From a virus: 64,000 nt of DNA. Both the position numbers and the translations under genes were made by a program. Below, one piece after another: positions 30,947 to 40,185 of the stretch. A model generated the notes under the pieces. It was not told where the DNA came from. It made no database searches and saw nothing but the letters and a program-made list of their open reading frames with translations. The DNA lies in the IMG/VR virus record IMGVR_UViG_3300009149_000011, positions 62,001 to 126,000 of that record. One strand, written 5' to 3'. Each line of letters starts with the position of its first letter. Positions within the stretch are counted from its first letter, which is position 1.

Positions 30947-30963
30947 GTTTCCATTTTGGAAAC
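30947..30963. promoter_or_regulatory. 17-bp palindrome, operator-like (second copy)
   Basis: GTTTCCATTTTGGAAAC, exact reverse complement of 5155-5171, again with its near edge 49 nt from a minus-strand start codon. Confidence 0.55.
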
Positions 30964-30979
30964 TTTTTTACAATAAACT

Positions 30980-32395
30980 TTAAATATTGGACACTAGAGC
31001 CTTAGCAACGCTATAATCTTTAAGGACAGTTCTCTTATTTTTATCTGTTTTTATAATCTTTAGAAGATTACAAATTAAAAAGAAGTCTTGAAGATCCTTT
31101 TCTGAATAATCCACCTTAGCTTCTTGAAGCTTTGTTTTTAATTCTTGAAAAGATGGGATCTGATCTCCAGCTGACAATTCTCCTTTATTAAATACGAATT
31201 CTAGAAAGTTTAAATAAATAGATTCTTTATCATTGCTGAAATCTATAACCTCTTTTTCTGATCCAGACTTTAACTCGTTTAACTTTTCTGTAAATTCCTT
31301 ATTTCTTTCTTCTTTTTTTTCGAAAAATTCTTTCACCTTTTCTTTCACGTCCCCATCTTCTCCTAATCCAGAATATACTACATTACCAATTTCTTCAGGC
31401 TCAGGCTCAACCTTATTTTCCCCATTCATATCTAAGTCTACCTTATTTTCATTAGGAAATAACTCAACTTCTTCTAAATTCTCTATTTCATCACTTAAAG
31501 GATTTGGCTCTATCGTATCGTTAAAAGCCTCAATTTCTATCCTAGCTTTAATTCTATCAAATGATCTGTTAGCAGCCAAAAGCAACACTATCGCAAAAGG
31601 ATCAAACACAAGCATAATCACCATTATAAGATAATTAACAATTAGATCCATATTAATTCCAGTAACATTAGAAAGATACAATAAAGGTCCAACTTCTCCA
31701 ACAGCGGAACCATTAGAGACTTCTATTTTCTCTACTTCTAATTTAGTAATTTCATCTCTTATAACTTGAATTGTTGAATCTGACTTAGAAACAGATTTCG
31801 TTAATCTGATTATTTCAGCATTTGATTCATCTATCTGCTTTCTTGTCGCATTTACCGAACTCCACCACCTTCTAGCATAAAGAGAATCTAATCTTACCTC
31901 AAGAGCTCCTCTTTGTTCATTTAGAGTAGTTATTCTTACAGTGCTTGTTTCCTTAGCTCCTTCAAAATTTGTAATGCTTTCATTTTTAGATTCTATCTTC
32001 TTATCTAATAACTCTATCTCCTTATTACTTTTAGAAAGTTGATTAGCTGTGGCCATGTATCCATGGGAAAGAAATCCGTAGATCCCAAAACTAGTAATAG
32101 CCATTACAACTACAACCATAATAGACATAACGATACTTAATGATTTTTGTTTCAATTTATTAAAGAAACCTTTCACGCTCTCTTCAGCCGTTTGTCTATG
32201 TATCCATGTTGTAGCTACGAATTTTCCAGCTTCAATAAGGGACATCAAAATTATCATGGTAATTCCTGCTCCAGGAAAAGTTTTAGCCATACCAGATACG
32301 GACACGTAACCAGCGGCAATCCCTAAACCTAATGCAATGGATAACACCACTATAGGAAAAAAGTAAACTCCAATTTTCTTTAGTAACAACTTCAT
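30980..32395 (-). CDS. Coiled-coil membrane protein
   Basis: The 471-residue product has about four transmembrane segments (residues ~9-30, ~38-58, ~88-110 and ~235-260), a long coiled coil between (~118-225, many Lys/Glu/Ser heptads) and an acidic C-terminal cytoplasmic tail ending in a helical domain. Phage proteins of this layout are known but uncharacterised; they may shape a membrane-linked infection structure. Lies upstream of the RadA-like ATPase. Confidence 0.72.
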   Translation of the reverse strand: MKLLLKKIGVYFFPIVVLSIALGLGIAAGYVSVSGMAKTFPGAGITMIILMSLIEAGKFVATTWIHRQTAEESVKGFFNKLKQKSLSIVMSIMVVVVMAITSFGIYGFLSHGYMATANQLSKSNKEIELLDKKIESKNESITNFEGAKETSTVRITTLNEQRGALEVRLDSLYARRWWSSVNATRKQIDESNAEIIRLTKSVSKSDSTIQVIRDEITKLEVEKIEVSNGSAVGEVGPLLYLSNVTGINMDLIVNYLIMVIMLVFDPFAIVLLLAANRSFDRIKARIEIEAFNDTIEPNPLSDEIENLEEVELFPNENKVDLDMNGENKVEPEPEEIGNVVYSGLGEDGDVKEKVKEFFEKKEERNKEFTEKLNELKSGSEKEVIDFSNDKESIYLNFLEFVFNKGELSAGDQIPSFQELKTKLQEAKVDYSEKDLQDFFLICNLLKIIKTDKNKRTVLKDYSVAKALVSNI

Positions 32396-32432
32396 GATAC
32401 AAATTTAATAAATTATAAGAGAAAAATAAAGA

Positions 32433-32906
32433 TTATTTTTCCCCAGGCTTTAACTCAGTATGAGTAAGGTCAACACCTTTCTTTTTCATGAAATCAGACA
32501 CAGTTTTTTTCATCCAGTGCTTTGGTTTTCCCGCTGTCTTTCCTGGGTCTAAATCAGCTAAATGTTTTTTAGTCCAAACGTTAACAGTTCCGTCAGCGTT
32601 TAATTTATCATCAGTGTTATGATACCACTTGTTGTCCTTGTATAGATAAAGAGGATGATTTCTATCATAAGAGAATACAACATACATATCACCAAAGCCT
32701 CCAAGATCCTCTCCAAAAGTATGGCTTCCTACAAAATTTTCTCTGTCCTTTACTTTAACAACAGCATCATCATGTGCCATTCTTTCTTCTTCAAAAGTCT
32801 CTTCTGAGAGACTTTTGTTACTGTTTTCCTTGAAAATTCCGCTTTCTTGAAGGTATTTTTTTAGAATTGAACGTACAATTTTCCTTGTTTCTTCCTTGTT
32901 TTCCAT
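32433..32906 (-). CDS. Tagged hypothetical protein
   Basis: The 157-residue product begins MENKEETRKIVRSILKKYLQ, a divergent copy of the shared tag, followed by an acidic linker and a C-terminal domain with VYVFS-type strands and KTAGKPKHWMKKTVSDFMKK. A TATTTATA element lies about 19 nt upstream. Function unknown. Confidence 0.62.
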   Translation of the reverse strand: MENKEETRKIVRSILKKYLQESGIFKENSNKSLSEETFEEERMAHDDAVVKVKDRENFVGSHTFGEDLGGFGDMYVVFSYDRNHPLYLYKDNKWYHNTDDKLNADGTVNVWTKKHLADLDPGKTAGKPKHWMKKTVSDFMKKKGVDLTHTELKPGEK

Positions 32907-32924
32907 GATTGGGATGCAATTTAT

Positions 32925-32933
32925 TATAAATAT
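32925..32933 (-). promoter_or_regulatory. TATTTATA promoter-like element
   Basis: GATATTTATAATAAATTG upstream of the tagged gene at 32906. Confidence 0.4.
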
Positions 32934-33023
32934 CTTGAAAAAAGATCAAAAAATCAATAATTTACATATTTAGATTAGTGTTCGAAAATCGGACACGTAT
33001 ATGTTTCACCAAATAAACTTATT

Positions 33024-33845
33024 ATGGGAACATGGAAAAGGGTAAAGTTAACAACAATTTTTACATTATCGTTTGTGGTAGCAATGTTTGCTTACAACAT
33101 CGATCACATCAACAAAAACAATAGCAAACAAGTTATTGAAATTCACGAAACACACTCCATATCTAGTAGTCCAGATCTCAAAAAAGAAATAGAAGAGATC
33201 AAGATAAAGAACAAAAAATCACTAGATAAAGCAATTCAGCTAAAAAATAAGGAGAATTCAATTTACGTAAGATTCACATCAAAAAACCGAAGGTTAGACA
33301 AAAAACTGGCTCAAGAGTTTCTGAAAGCAGCTAAAGCTTTTGAGCTAGATGTATATGACAGAGATTTGAGCATGTTCATTTCTCAACTGCTTTATGAATC
33401 AAATGGGTACCAATACTATCCTAAAGACCATAAAAGTAAATCTAACCAATTAGTAGTTGGGACATCTGGAGAAATAGGGATTGGTCAAATAATGCCAAGA
33501 ACGGCTCACTTCCTGATGAAGAGACATATGCCTATAGATGTTCGTAAAAAGATGCTTTTAGCTGGAGCTGATAATTTTGACCACTTAAGTAATCAAAAAG
33601 ATTATACAGATAAAACAAAGACTCAAATGATTAAATGGCTTTCTAATAGGGAAAATAATTTAGCTATGTGGTCTTATGTGGTAACATATTATACTAAAGC
33701 TAATCAGGGAAACTTGACTCGCGGACTTGTTGCCTATAATAGAGGTCAGGGAGGGTTAAATAAATATGTGAGAAATGGAGGAATCCCTTCTCAATATATA
33801 TATTATAAAGCAATCAAAAAAATTCATAAAGAAATATCTATATAA
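33024..33845 (+). CDS. Lytic transglycosylase (SLT/GH23-like)
   Basis: The 273-residue product has an N-terminal membrane anchor (residues ~8-25), a helical linker, and a lysozyme-like domain: LLYESNGYQYYP holds the catalytic Glu (~124) and TSGEIGIGQIMPRTA matches the G-x-x-Q-x-x-P motif. YNRGQGG follows. It would cleave peptidoglycan from the periplasmic side, in lysis or in DNA entry. It is followed by a bidirectional terminator. Confidence 0.85.
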   Translation: MGTWKRVKLTTIFTLSFVVAMFAYNIDHINKNNSKQVIEIHETHSISSSPDLKKEIEEIKIKNKKSLDKAIQLKNKENSIYVRFTSKNRRLDKKLAQEFLKAAKAFELDVYDRDLSMFISQLLYESNGYQYYPKDHKSKSNQLVVGTSGEIGIGQIMPRTAHFLMKRHMPIDVRKKMLLAGADNFDHLSNQKDYTDKTKTQMIKWLSNRENNLAMWSYVVTYYTKANQGNLTRGLVAYNRGQGGLNKYVRNGGIPSQYIYYKAIKKIHKEISI

Positions 33846-33880
33846 CTTATTCTAATACGTGAATAACAAATTAATAAATA

Positions 33881-33911
33881 AAAAAGGGATGCTTATAAAG
33901 CATCCCTTTTT
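33881..33911. terminator. Bidirectional terminator
   Basis: AAAAAGGGATGC/GCATCCCTTTTT 12-bp stem between the convergent transglycosylase and SSB genes. Confidence 0.9.
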
Positions 33912-33934
33912 TGTTTGTGTGTTTTTCACCAGTC

Positions 33935-34426
33935 TTAGAATGGCAAATCGTCGTCCTCACTTTGAGTCCAGTCAGCTGATGCAGTAGCTGCAGGTTGTGC
34001 AGGTTGTGCTGGAGCTGCCGCTGCTGCAGGTTGTTTTGTGTAATCCTGAGTATTCTGACTTGCTTGCGCAACTGGAGATGCTTCAGAATCATCTTTCTTT
34101 CCACCAGGTAGGAATTGAAGGTCACGGATTTTTACTTTGACAGCAGTACGGCTGTTACCGTCTTTGTCATCGTATTTGTCCATTGCTAATGTTCCTTGAA
34201 CATAAACATTGCTACCCTTCTTAACGTATTGTTCGATTAGACCAGCAAGACCAGCCCAAGCTTCACAATTAAACCAGTGAGTGTTTTGAACTTTCTCACC
34301 TTGTTTGTTTTTGTACTCTTCATTTACAGCAATAGAAAACGTTGCTACTTTGCTGTTTCCAGCTTCTCTGATTACTGGGTCCTGTCCTACAGAACCTCCT
34401 AGAGTTACTAAATTGATACCTCTCAT
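33935..34426 (-). CDS. ssb: Single-stranded DNA-binding protein
   Basis: The 163-residue product is a canonical bacterial-type SSB: an OB fold starting MRGINLVTLGGSVGQDP, VATFSIAVNE, HWFNCEAWAG, then a Gln/Ala-rich linker and the acidic tip DDDLPF that recruits partners. It covers ssDNA at replication forks. Phage SSBs of this host-like type are often acquired from the host. Confidence 0.93.
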   Translation of the reverse strand: MRGINLVTLGGSVGQDPVIREAGNSKVATFSIAVNEEYKNKQGEKVQNTHWFNCEAWAGLAGLIEQYVKKGSNVYVQGTLAMDKYDDKDGNSRTAVKVKIRDLQFLPGGKKDDSEASPVAQASQNTQDYTKQPAAAAAPAQPAQPAATASADWTQSEDDDLPF

Positions 34427-34529
34427 TTTTCTTTTTTTTGTTTTACTTACTTTACTAAACTTATAGTTATCATATATAATATAATAATTATAGAGGCAAA
34501 TATAAAGCGAATTTTTGGTTTTTTCAAGG

Positions 34530-34537
34530 TATTTATA
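34530..34537 (+). promoter_or_regulatory. TATTTATA promoter-like element
   Basis: GGTATTTATATAAAAATC lies 16 nt upstream of the chosen ATG of the 1152-residue gene. Confidence 0.5.
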
Positions 34538-34553
34538 TAAAAATCTTTTTTAT

Positions 34554-37500
34554 ATGAATTCGAAAGACAAGAGAGTACTACAAGAGGTACAAAAAATGCT
34601 TTTTTTAGCTGAGACTACCAGAAAAGGTGCTCAAGAAAAGTCTGTTTCAGAGAAGCCAGTTCAAGGCCCTTTTTCAGATTATAAGTCAAGTAGCGAAAAG
34701 GACATTCTTCCTTTCCCTATGAAGTACGCTATGGTTAGCAGGGGAGGAGAGAGCTTTAAAGAAGATATGGCTTACGCTTTTCTTTCTTTAAAAGAAGCAG
34801 GTAAAAGCACTGAAGAGGCTATTTCTATATTAGCTCCACAATTAAAAGGAGACCAAAACTTTAAAGGGTTTATTCAATCCTTAGAACAAGCGCAAGAACA
34901 ATCTGGCATCAAAAGCCCAAATCAAGCCGCAGAACTTATTTTTCAAATCCCTGAGGAAATGAAACAATATGGAGACGCTGCTAAGAAAAGATATTTTGAA
35001 CATGCTTTCGGTGATGAAAAAAGTATGATATCATACAACTGGTCTAATGGAAAGCTTTCACCTAGAGGATACTGGCAATTACAATACCTAGCTAGATTAG
35101 CTTCAGGTAAACCATCTTCTCCAGAAGAAAATGCAATATTATCAAGTAGAAGATCTGACCTATATAAAAGGAGAGCTGAAGACACGTTAAGAAGCTTCTA
35201 TAAAAAAGCTATTCTTCCTATAGCTATACCTCTTATGGGTAGAGATGCTAAAGACATTGAAATAGCTGATAGAGATATTGATTTCAAAATTTCTATTGAA
35301 GATGCTGTTGATAAAATGATCGATAACATTGGTCAGTACGATGCTAATAAAAACAACATTGGAGCATGGGCTTTAACTGTAATGAAAAATCAGTTGAAAG
35401 ATACCCTTAAGAAATTTACCACTCAAAAGCTTAGGGCTGGAATAGATACTAAATCGGGCATCAGTATTTCTGACGCGTTTGAAAACAACAATTGGATAGA
35501 CTGGAGATCTACTTTAGATCCAGAGACTTCTATGGGAGAAAATGGTGGTATAGATCAAGATGGAATTGCTTCTGTTAAAGAGGTGGCTGAAGGTGTTTGG
35601 AACTATAAATTTAAGTCTCCATCAGAAGCATATATAGAATTTTCTGAAGCTGCAGAGGGTGAGGCAAACAATATATTCAATAAAGGAAATCTTGTAAAAT
35701 CTGACATTCAAAAACTAAAAGACGTTGGAGCTTTCTTATCTGTTAAAAAAGATGTTGGCTTTGAAGACCCTGGATCATCTAAACAGCCAGATATAGCTGA
35801 TGATTCTAATCAGGATGACAAAGAAAGCATGAGCGATGTAGACGCAAATGAATCTTATGAAGATGTGTTTGAAGAGCTATTATCTGCAGATGAAAATCTT
35901 GGAGCGCAAATTAAAAATAAGCTTAGCGCTTATTTAAGTAAAAATGGAACAGAAGAAATCGGGAGAGCTATTTTTCACTTCATTCAAGACTTCGATTACA
36001 AATTCTTTAAAAATAGAGATACGAAAATTAGTAGATCTGATTTTGAAAAAATTGTTTCTGCTGGTAGAGATAAATATGATAAAGATTGGAAAAATTTTCC
36101 AAAAGAAAAGTTTGGACAATCTTTAGGTAAAAAATATACAAATGACGAAGGGGATATCTATCCAGAGTTAGAGCCTTATGTTTTATCTAAGATGGTAAAA
36201 AGAGGTCAAGAAGGTGGCGGATCTGGAGCTGGTACAAAAATATCAAGAGAAGACTTCGAAGCTGATCAAAAAGAAAGAGGAGTTGATGCTCTTAAAAAAG
36301 ATCAACTTGACGTTTTAGCTGGAGCTGCTGGTAAAGCGCTTAAAGATGGAGTTGGTAGAAACACTAAACTAGGAAAGACGATTGAAAAACTCTTCAATTA
36401 TGAAAGGGGAAATTTAGATGAAAATATGAATAAGAACTTAAATAGCGTTATTAAAGAAGCAATACAAGAAGTGCTGTCTGAAATGAAGCCAAAAACAGTT
36501 GAGCTAAAGGCTATGTCTAAAGTTAACATGTTAAGGCATATATTAGCTCCAAAGTTAGTAAAAGAAGGCTTTACTGCATCTTCAATAAAGGAAGACTTCA
36601 AAGTTAAAAGTGATGGCTCTTTTGCTGGAAACATAAAGAAAGAATATGAAGATGTTATTTTTGAAAATGTTGGTCTTAAAAAAGTTTATGATTTAATAGT
36701 TCACAATTTAGGGTCTGCTCACGTTATATCTGAGGCTACTTCTGAAGAATGGTCTTCACACTATAAGGATAGATGGACTGGGGAGGGGGCAAAATGGCCA
36801 CTAAGTCAAGAGGAAGTTCAGCAAGTAGAAAATGAAATATCACTTGCCGCTCAAGGCAAATCATCATTTGGAGACCTTTCTAAATGGATGAGAGAATATA
36901 ATAATGGTAAAGGTTCTAAAAAAATTACATACGCTCTTAATAGAGCGGTAGAGGAATATCAAAAAACTGGTAACTCTAATTTTTATACTTACTTAATTAC
37001 TTTTTATTCAATAGACCCTACTATAAAAGATGGCTATGTTGGTGGTTTAAGAAAAAGGTATGGCTTAGAAACCGTAGATGATGACTCATTGGGTGAAATT
37101 GTTGATAATGCTATTATGAACAAGATGGAATTAATGATTCAGAATTACAATCCTGCAGACAGTGGCGCTGGAGACTTCTTTTCTTATACATTCGCTCCAA
37201 GAGTTTCTAATATTCTAAGAGATGTACAGACTCAGATAGAAAAGAAGTATGATGAAGACTTAACTGGTGGAGCGTCTAGCAGTGATGATGATGAAAGATC
37301 TAGCTTAAACAAGCAAGCAGTCGCTCAACATCAATCTGATTCTAGCACCACTTTTTCTGATCAAGCTGATGATTTAAAAAAAGGTGTTTATAACAATCTT
37401 AAATCAACTGCTGGAGAAGCTGTGGCAAATGCTTATTATGATTACTTTATTAAAGGCGCACCTCAATGGACTGATTTAGTAGAAGATTCTGAAGATTGGG

Positions 37501-38012
37501 AAAGATATGGTATTAGAGGTAGAGGTAAAAACCAACTTGCTAATAAAGTGCTTATGCCTGGATTAGTAAAAAAAGGAATGAACGCTTCTGAAGTTAAAAA
37601 AGATTTCAGCGTAAACAAAGACACTGGAGCTCTAGCTGCAATTCCTAATGATAGAAAAATTGCATATGAAGCAGCAATAGCTGACGATAGAGTTCTTAAA
37701 AGAATCTACGACTTCATAGTTAACGATCAAGACTTAAACTTTAGGGATCCAAATACAGTGCCTTTGAGTTACATATGGAATAAAGGAGCTAATTCTCCTA
37801 ATCCTTCTGAAAAAAGTCAGGGATTCATTGGAAACATAGAAGCCATTCTCTCAAAGAAATTCAAAGAGAAGTGGGAGCCAATTATCGCTAAAGTAGATGC
37901 TAAATATCCAGGTATAGGAAAAGTGCTATTAAGCAATCCTTACAAAGGGCAAGCAACAAAGCCCGTCAGTCATAAAACTGATTGGAGAGCGGATATGGTT
38001 TTCGATAAATAA
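34554..38012 (+). CDS. Giant protein with duplicated sigma-factor-like modules
   Basis: The start at 34554 (MNSKDKRVLQEVQKMLFLAE) follows a TATTTATA element; an upstream in-frame extension is unlikely. The 1152-residue product shows a repeated architecture: sigma region-2-like helices at ~245-290 (NIGQYDANKNNIGAWALTVM) and ~850-897 (IQNYNPADSGAGDFFSYTFA), and a paired module at ~658-720 and ~996-1057 (LVKEGFTASSIKEDFKV; LVKKGMNASEVKKDFSV). A tag-like NLNSVIKEAIQEVLSEM lies near residue 630. It could be a virion transcription factor; function is inferred. Confidence 0.75.
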   Translation: MNSKDKRVLQEVQKMLFLAETTRKGAQEKSVSEKPVQGPFSDYKSSSEKDILPFPMKYAMVSRGGESFKEDMAYAFLSLKEAGKSTEEAISILAPQLKGDQNFKGFIQSLEQAQEQSGIKSPNQAAELIFQIPEEMKQYGDAAKKRYFEHAFGDEKSMISYNWSNGKLSPRGYWQLQYLARLASGKPSSPEENAILSSRRSDLYKRRAEDTLRSFYKKAILPIAIPLMGRDAKDIEIADRDIDFKISIEDAVDKMIDNIGQYDANKNNIGAWALTVMKNQLKDTLKKFTTQKLRAGIDTKSGISISDAFENNNWIDWRSTLDPETSMGENGGIDQDGIASVKEVAEGVWNYKFKSPSEAYIEFSEAAEGEANNIFNKGNLVKSDIQKLKDVGAFLSVKKDVGFEDPGSSKQPDIADDSNQDDKESMSDVDANESYEDVFEELLSADENLGAQIKNKLSAYLSKNGTEEIGRAIFHFIQDFDYKFFKNRDTKISRSDFEKIVSAGRDKYDKDWKNFPKEKFGQSLGKKYTNDEGDIYPELEPYVLSKMVKRGQEGGGSGAGTKISREDFEADQKERGVDALKKDQLDVLAGAAGKALKDGVGRNTKLGKTIEKLFNYERGNLDENMNKNLNSVIKEAIQEVLSEMKPKTVELKAMSKVNMLRHILAPKLVKEGFTASSIKEDFKVKSDGSFAGNIKKEYEDVIFENVGLKKVYDLIVHNLGSAHVISEATSEEWSSHYKDRWTGEGAKWPLSQEEVQQVENEISLAAQGKSSFGDLSKWMREYNNGKGSKKITYALNRAVEEYQKTGNSNFYTYLITFYSIDPTIKDGYVGGLRKRYGLETVDDDSLGEIVDNAIMNKMELMIQNYNPADSGAGDFFSYTFAPRVSNILRDVQTQIEKKYDEDLTGGASSSDDDERSSLNKQAVAQHQSDSSTTFSDQADDLKKGVYNNLKSTAGEAVANAYYDYFIKGAPQWTDLVEDSEDWERYGIRGRGKNQLANKVLMPGLVKKGMNASEVKKDFSVNKDTGALAAIPNDRKIAYEAAIADDRVLKRIYDFIVNDQDLNFRDPNTVPLSYIWNKGANSPNPSEKSQGFIGNIEAILSKKFKEKWEPIIAKVDAKYPGIGKVLLSNPYKGQATKPVSHKTDWRADMVFDK

Positions 38013-38020
38013 TAAAAGTA

Positions 38021-38048
38021 AAAAAGACGGTTTAATCACCGTCTTTTT
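38021..38048 (+). terminator. Rho-independent terminator
   Basis: AAAAAGACGG/CCGTCTTTTT 10-bp stem with T run, after the giant sigma-like gene. Confidence 0.88.
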
Positions 38049-38080
38049 TGTTTTACACTCAATTATATGAAAACATTCAT

Positions 38081-38095
38081 CTATTTATTTATATG
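38081..38095 (+). promoter_or_regulatory. CTATTTAT element before 38093 gene
   Basis: CTATTTATTTATATG runs directly into the start codon; the same class as at 34530 on the same strand. Confidence 0.4.
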
Positions 38096-38791
38096 AAAAC
38101 ACTAGATAAAAATTGGTTTTCGGAGGGGTGGATAGACTTTGAGTACAAACAATATATATTGCTTGATTATCTAAAGCAATCAGAAAAGTTTTATCAAGAA
38201 AATAAAATATACCCCTTTTTATCAGATCTACTGGATAGATATAATGAACTTGTGGATTATAAAAATAATCTTAATTCAATAGAAGAGTCATTTCCAAAAA
38301 AGATCATTGGAATAAATCTAAAAAGCAAATCATTCATTTATAAAAGACGAACAAAAAGAGAAATGCCATCTCTTGATGTCATACAGGAAATTGTTGATTT
38401 TTCTATTTCAGAAATGCAGAAAGTAATTAATAGAGGTAAAGATCTGTATAGAAAATTAGAAGATGGAATAGTTTTTCAATCTGTAGGAACAATTCCTAAT
38501 AATAGAGAAGAAGGGTACATATTGGTTAGGTGTCAAAAGAAAGTACACGCTTATAGATATAGATTCTCTATGGTAGAGTCTAGAAACCATCTATCGGTAT
38601 TTCCAGTTAGAACTTTCACATCCACCTTAACTAATACTCCAGGTAAAATAAAAGAAAGATTAAAAAGTAGATATCAGGATATATTAAATCCAGCCGTATA
38701 CTACGTGGACATAAATACAGATGCTCCCTTAGAAGAAACTCTTATGCCCATCATAAAGAGACGGTTCACTAAAGATTTTAGAGGACTCTAA
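38093..38791 (+). CDS. Hypothetical protein
   Basis: The start is placed at MKTLDKNWFSEGWIDFEYK (38093), which follows a CTATTTAT element. The 232-residue product is mixed alpha/beta with a basic middle (SKSFIYKRRTKREMPS) and a C-terminal half rich in strands. Reminiscent of uncharacterised proteins in Bacteroidota and their phages; function unknown. Confidence 0.65.
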   Translation: MKTLDKNWFSEGWIDFEYKQYILLDYLKQSEKFYQENKIYPFLSDLLDRYNELVDYKNNLNSIEESFPKKIIGINLKSKSFIYKRRTKREMPSLDVIQEIVDFSISEMQKVINRGKDLYRKLEDGIVFQSVGTIPNNREEGYILVRCQKKVHAYRYRFSMVESRNHLSVFPVRTFTSTLTNTPGKIKERLKSRYQDILNPAVYYVDINTDAPLEETLMPIIKRRFTKDFRGL

Positions 38792-39039
38792 AATTCAGCC
38801 TCCATTAAATCTTCATAATCTTTTTTTATGTTTTTGTAACGTTTGTAAAAATCTGTGTCAGCCTCATTGTCTTCCAAAGATTTTTCTACCATCTTAAAAT
38901 AAGTTTCCATAGTTGAGATATATATCTGCGTACCTGACTCGCTTAAAACTTCTGGATATTTTTCTGAAAATTCAAGAAATAAAGTGCTGAAATCTCTTTT
39001 AACTTTATACCCTATCCAAAACCTCTTTCTTGTTTTCAT
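38788..39039 (-). CDS. Small hypothetical protein
   Basis: An 83-residue helical product (MKTRKRFWIGYKVKRDFSTL), convergent with the 38093 gene and overlapping it by 4 nt; ends in UAG. No motif seen. Confidence 0.58.
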   Translation of the reverse strand: MKTRKRFWIGYKVKRDFSTLFLEFSEKYPEVLSESGTQIYISTMETYFKMVEKSLEDNEADTDFYKRYKNIKKDYEDLMEAEF

Positions 39040-39047
39040 GTTTTTTA

Positions 39048-39512
39048 TTATTTATAAAACTCATCCAACCTATCTTTAGCCAACTTTTCGCTATTAGTTC
39101 TAATTAGTGAATGAATGTTCTTGTATTCATAAGAATCGCTATATAAAAAATCTTCACCATGCTCCCTAAAAAAATTTGGAGTAAATTTATAATAAGCTGT
39201 TGTTTTTTTAAATATGTCCTTATTCATAACCCACGCAGTAAACCCTATAACTTTCCTATACTTCATTAGATCTACCGCTGTAACCATAATAGTCTCAAAA
39301 GTTCTCTCAGACTTCTGTTGTCTATATCTTTTTTTAAAATCTAATTTCCACTCCCATAAAAATTTCCATGAAAGAATACCATGCCTCTGACTATAGATAC
39401 CCTCCTTTAATTTCTTATAATGTATAACCATTATATCTTCACCATTCCAGCAAAAATATATATTACCAATCCTTTTGTAACTATAAGGGTTTAGTGTTCT
39501 GTGCTTCTTCAT
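39048..39512 (-). CDS. Hypothetical protein
   Basis: A 154-residue basic, aromatic-rich product (KRIGNIYFCWNGEDIMVIHY). It overlaps the upstream gene by 32 nt. Family not recognised. Confidence 0.6.
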   Translation of the reverse strand: MKKHRTLNPYSYKRIGNIYFCWNGEDIMVIHYKKLKEGIYSQRHGILSWKFLWEWKLDFKKRYRQQKSERTFETIMVTAVDLMKYRKVIGFTAWVMNKDIFKKTTAYYKFTPNFFREHGEDFLYSDSYEYKNIHSLIRTNSEKLAKDRLDEFYK

Positions 39513-39666
39513 CGTCTTCTGAATTTTCGTAATTACCTAGCGCAATTAATTCTGAGATTATTTCCCTATTAATCTCCTGAGTCAAGCTGTCAACTAACTC
39601 TGATACTAACTCATGTTCATAAGGGGGAACGTATTTATTATATGCAAAATAGAATCTTTTACGCAT
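39481..39666 (-). CDS. Small hypothetical protein
   Basis: A 61-residue product with an acidic tail, ending in UAG and overlapping the next gene by 32 nt. No motif. Confidence 0.5.
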   Translation of the reverse strand: MRKRFYFAYNKYVPPYEHELVSELVDSLTQEINREIISELIALGNYENSEDDEEAQNTKPL

Positions 39667-39674
39667 ACTAAAAC

Positions 39675-40157
39675 TTAAGCATTAGAACAGTAGTAATCAA
39701 TTATTCTTTTAATGACAATGGATTTATCCACAATAGCCTCTTTTAGACCTGGGATCATATTAGCTTCTGGTTGTGAACAGATCTCTTCAAGAGTAAACCA
39801 TCCATAATCTAAATGCTCCTGACTATGCTTATCATCTCCAGAAACATAAGGAACAAATTCTTCTTGAAATATTCCTACAAAAGTATAATACGTATTGTGA
39901 TTTGTTGATTGAATATAGAGTGGTTTATCTGATATTGTGTAAGGCTTGCCGCACTTAGTTTCTTCATAAAACTCTCTCTTAGCCGTCACTTTAGGTTGAT
40001 TATCCTCATCTTCATAAGTTCCTCCAAAAAGCCCCCAACAATTAGGGAAAGTATGTTGTGGTCCAAAACTCCTTCTTCCCAAAAGAATTCTTCCCGTTGA
40101 TTTGGCTATAGGCAGTATGCCTGCGCCAACGTGTTGATTATCCACCATATTCATCAT
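39675..40157 (-). CDS. Nudix hydrolase
   Basis: The 160-residue product contains a Nudix box: GGTYEDEDNQPKVTAKREFY followed by EET, with the REx-EE core that binds Mg2+. It begins GILPIAKSTGRILLGRRSFG and has a HTFPNCWGLFGG strand. Such enzymes clear oxidised or unusual nucleotides or remove caps such as NAD from RNA; the substrate is unknown. A TATTTATA element lies just upstream. Confidence 0.88.
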   Translation of the reverse strand: MMNMVDNQHVGAGILPIAKSTGRILLGRRSFGPQHTFPNCWGLFGGTYEDEDNQPKVTAKREFYEETKCGKPYTISDKPLYIQSTNHNTYYTFVGIFQEEFVPYVSGDDKHSQEHLDYGWFTLEEICSQPEANMIPGLKEAIVDKSIVIKRIIDYYCSNA

Positions 40158-40160
40158 GTA

Positions 40161-40169
40161 TATAAATAT
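40161..40169 (-). promoter_or_regulatory. TATTTATA promoter-like element
   Basis: CATATTTATATAC immediately upstream of the Nudix start codon. Confidence 0.4.
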
Positions 40170-40185
40170 GGAATAATTATAGCAA

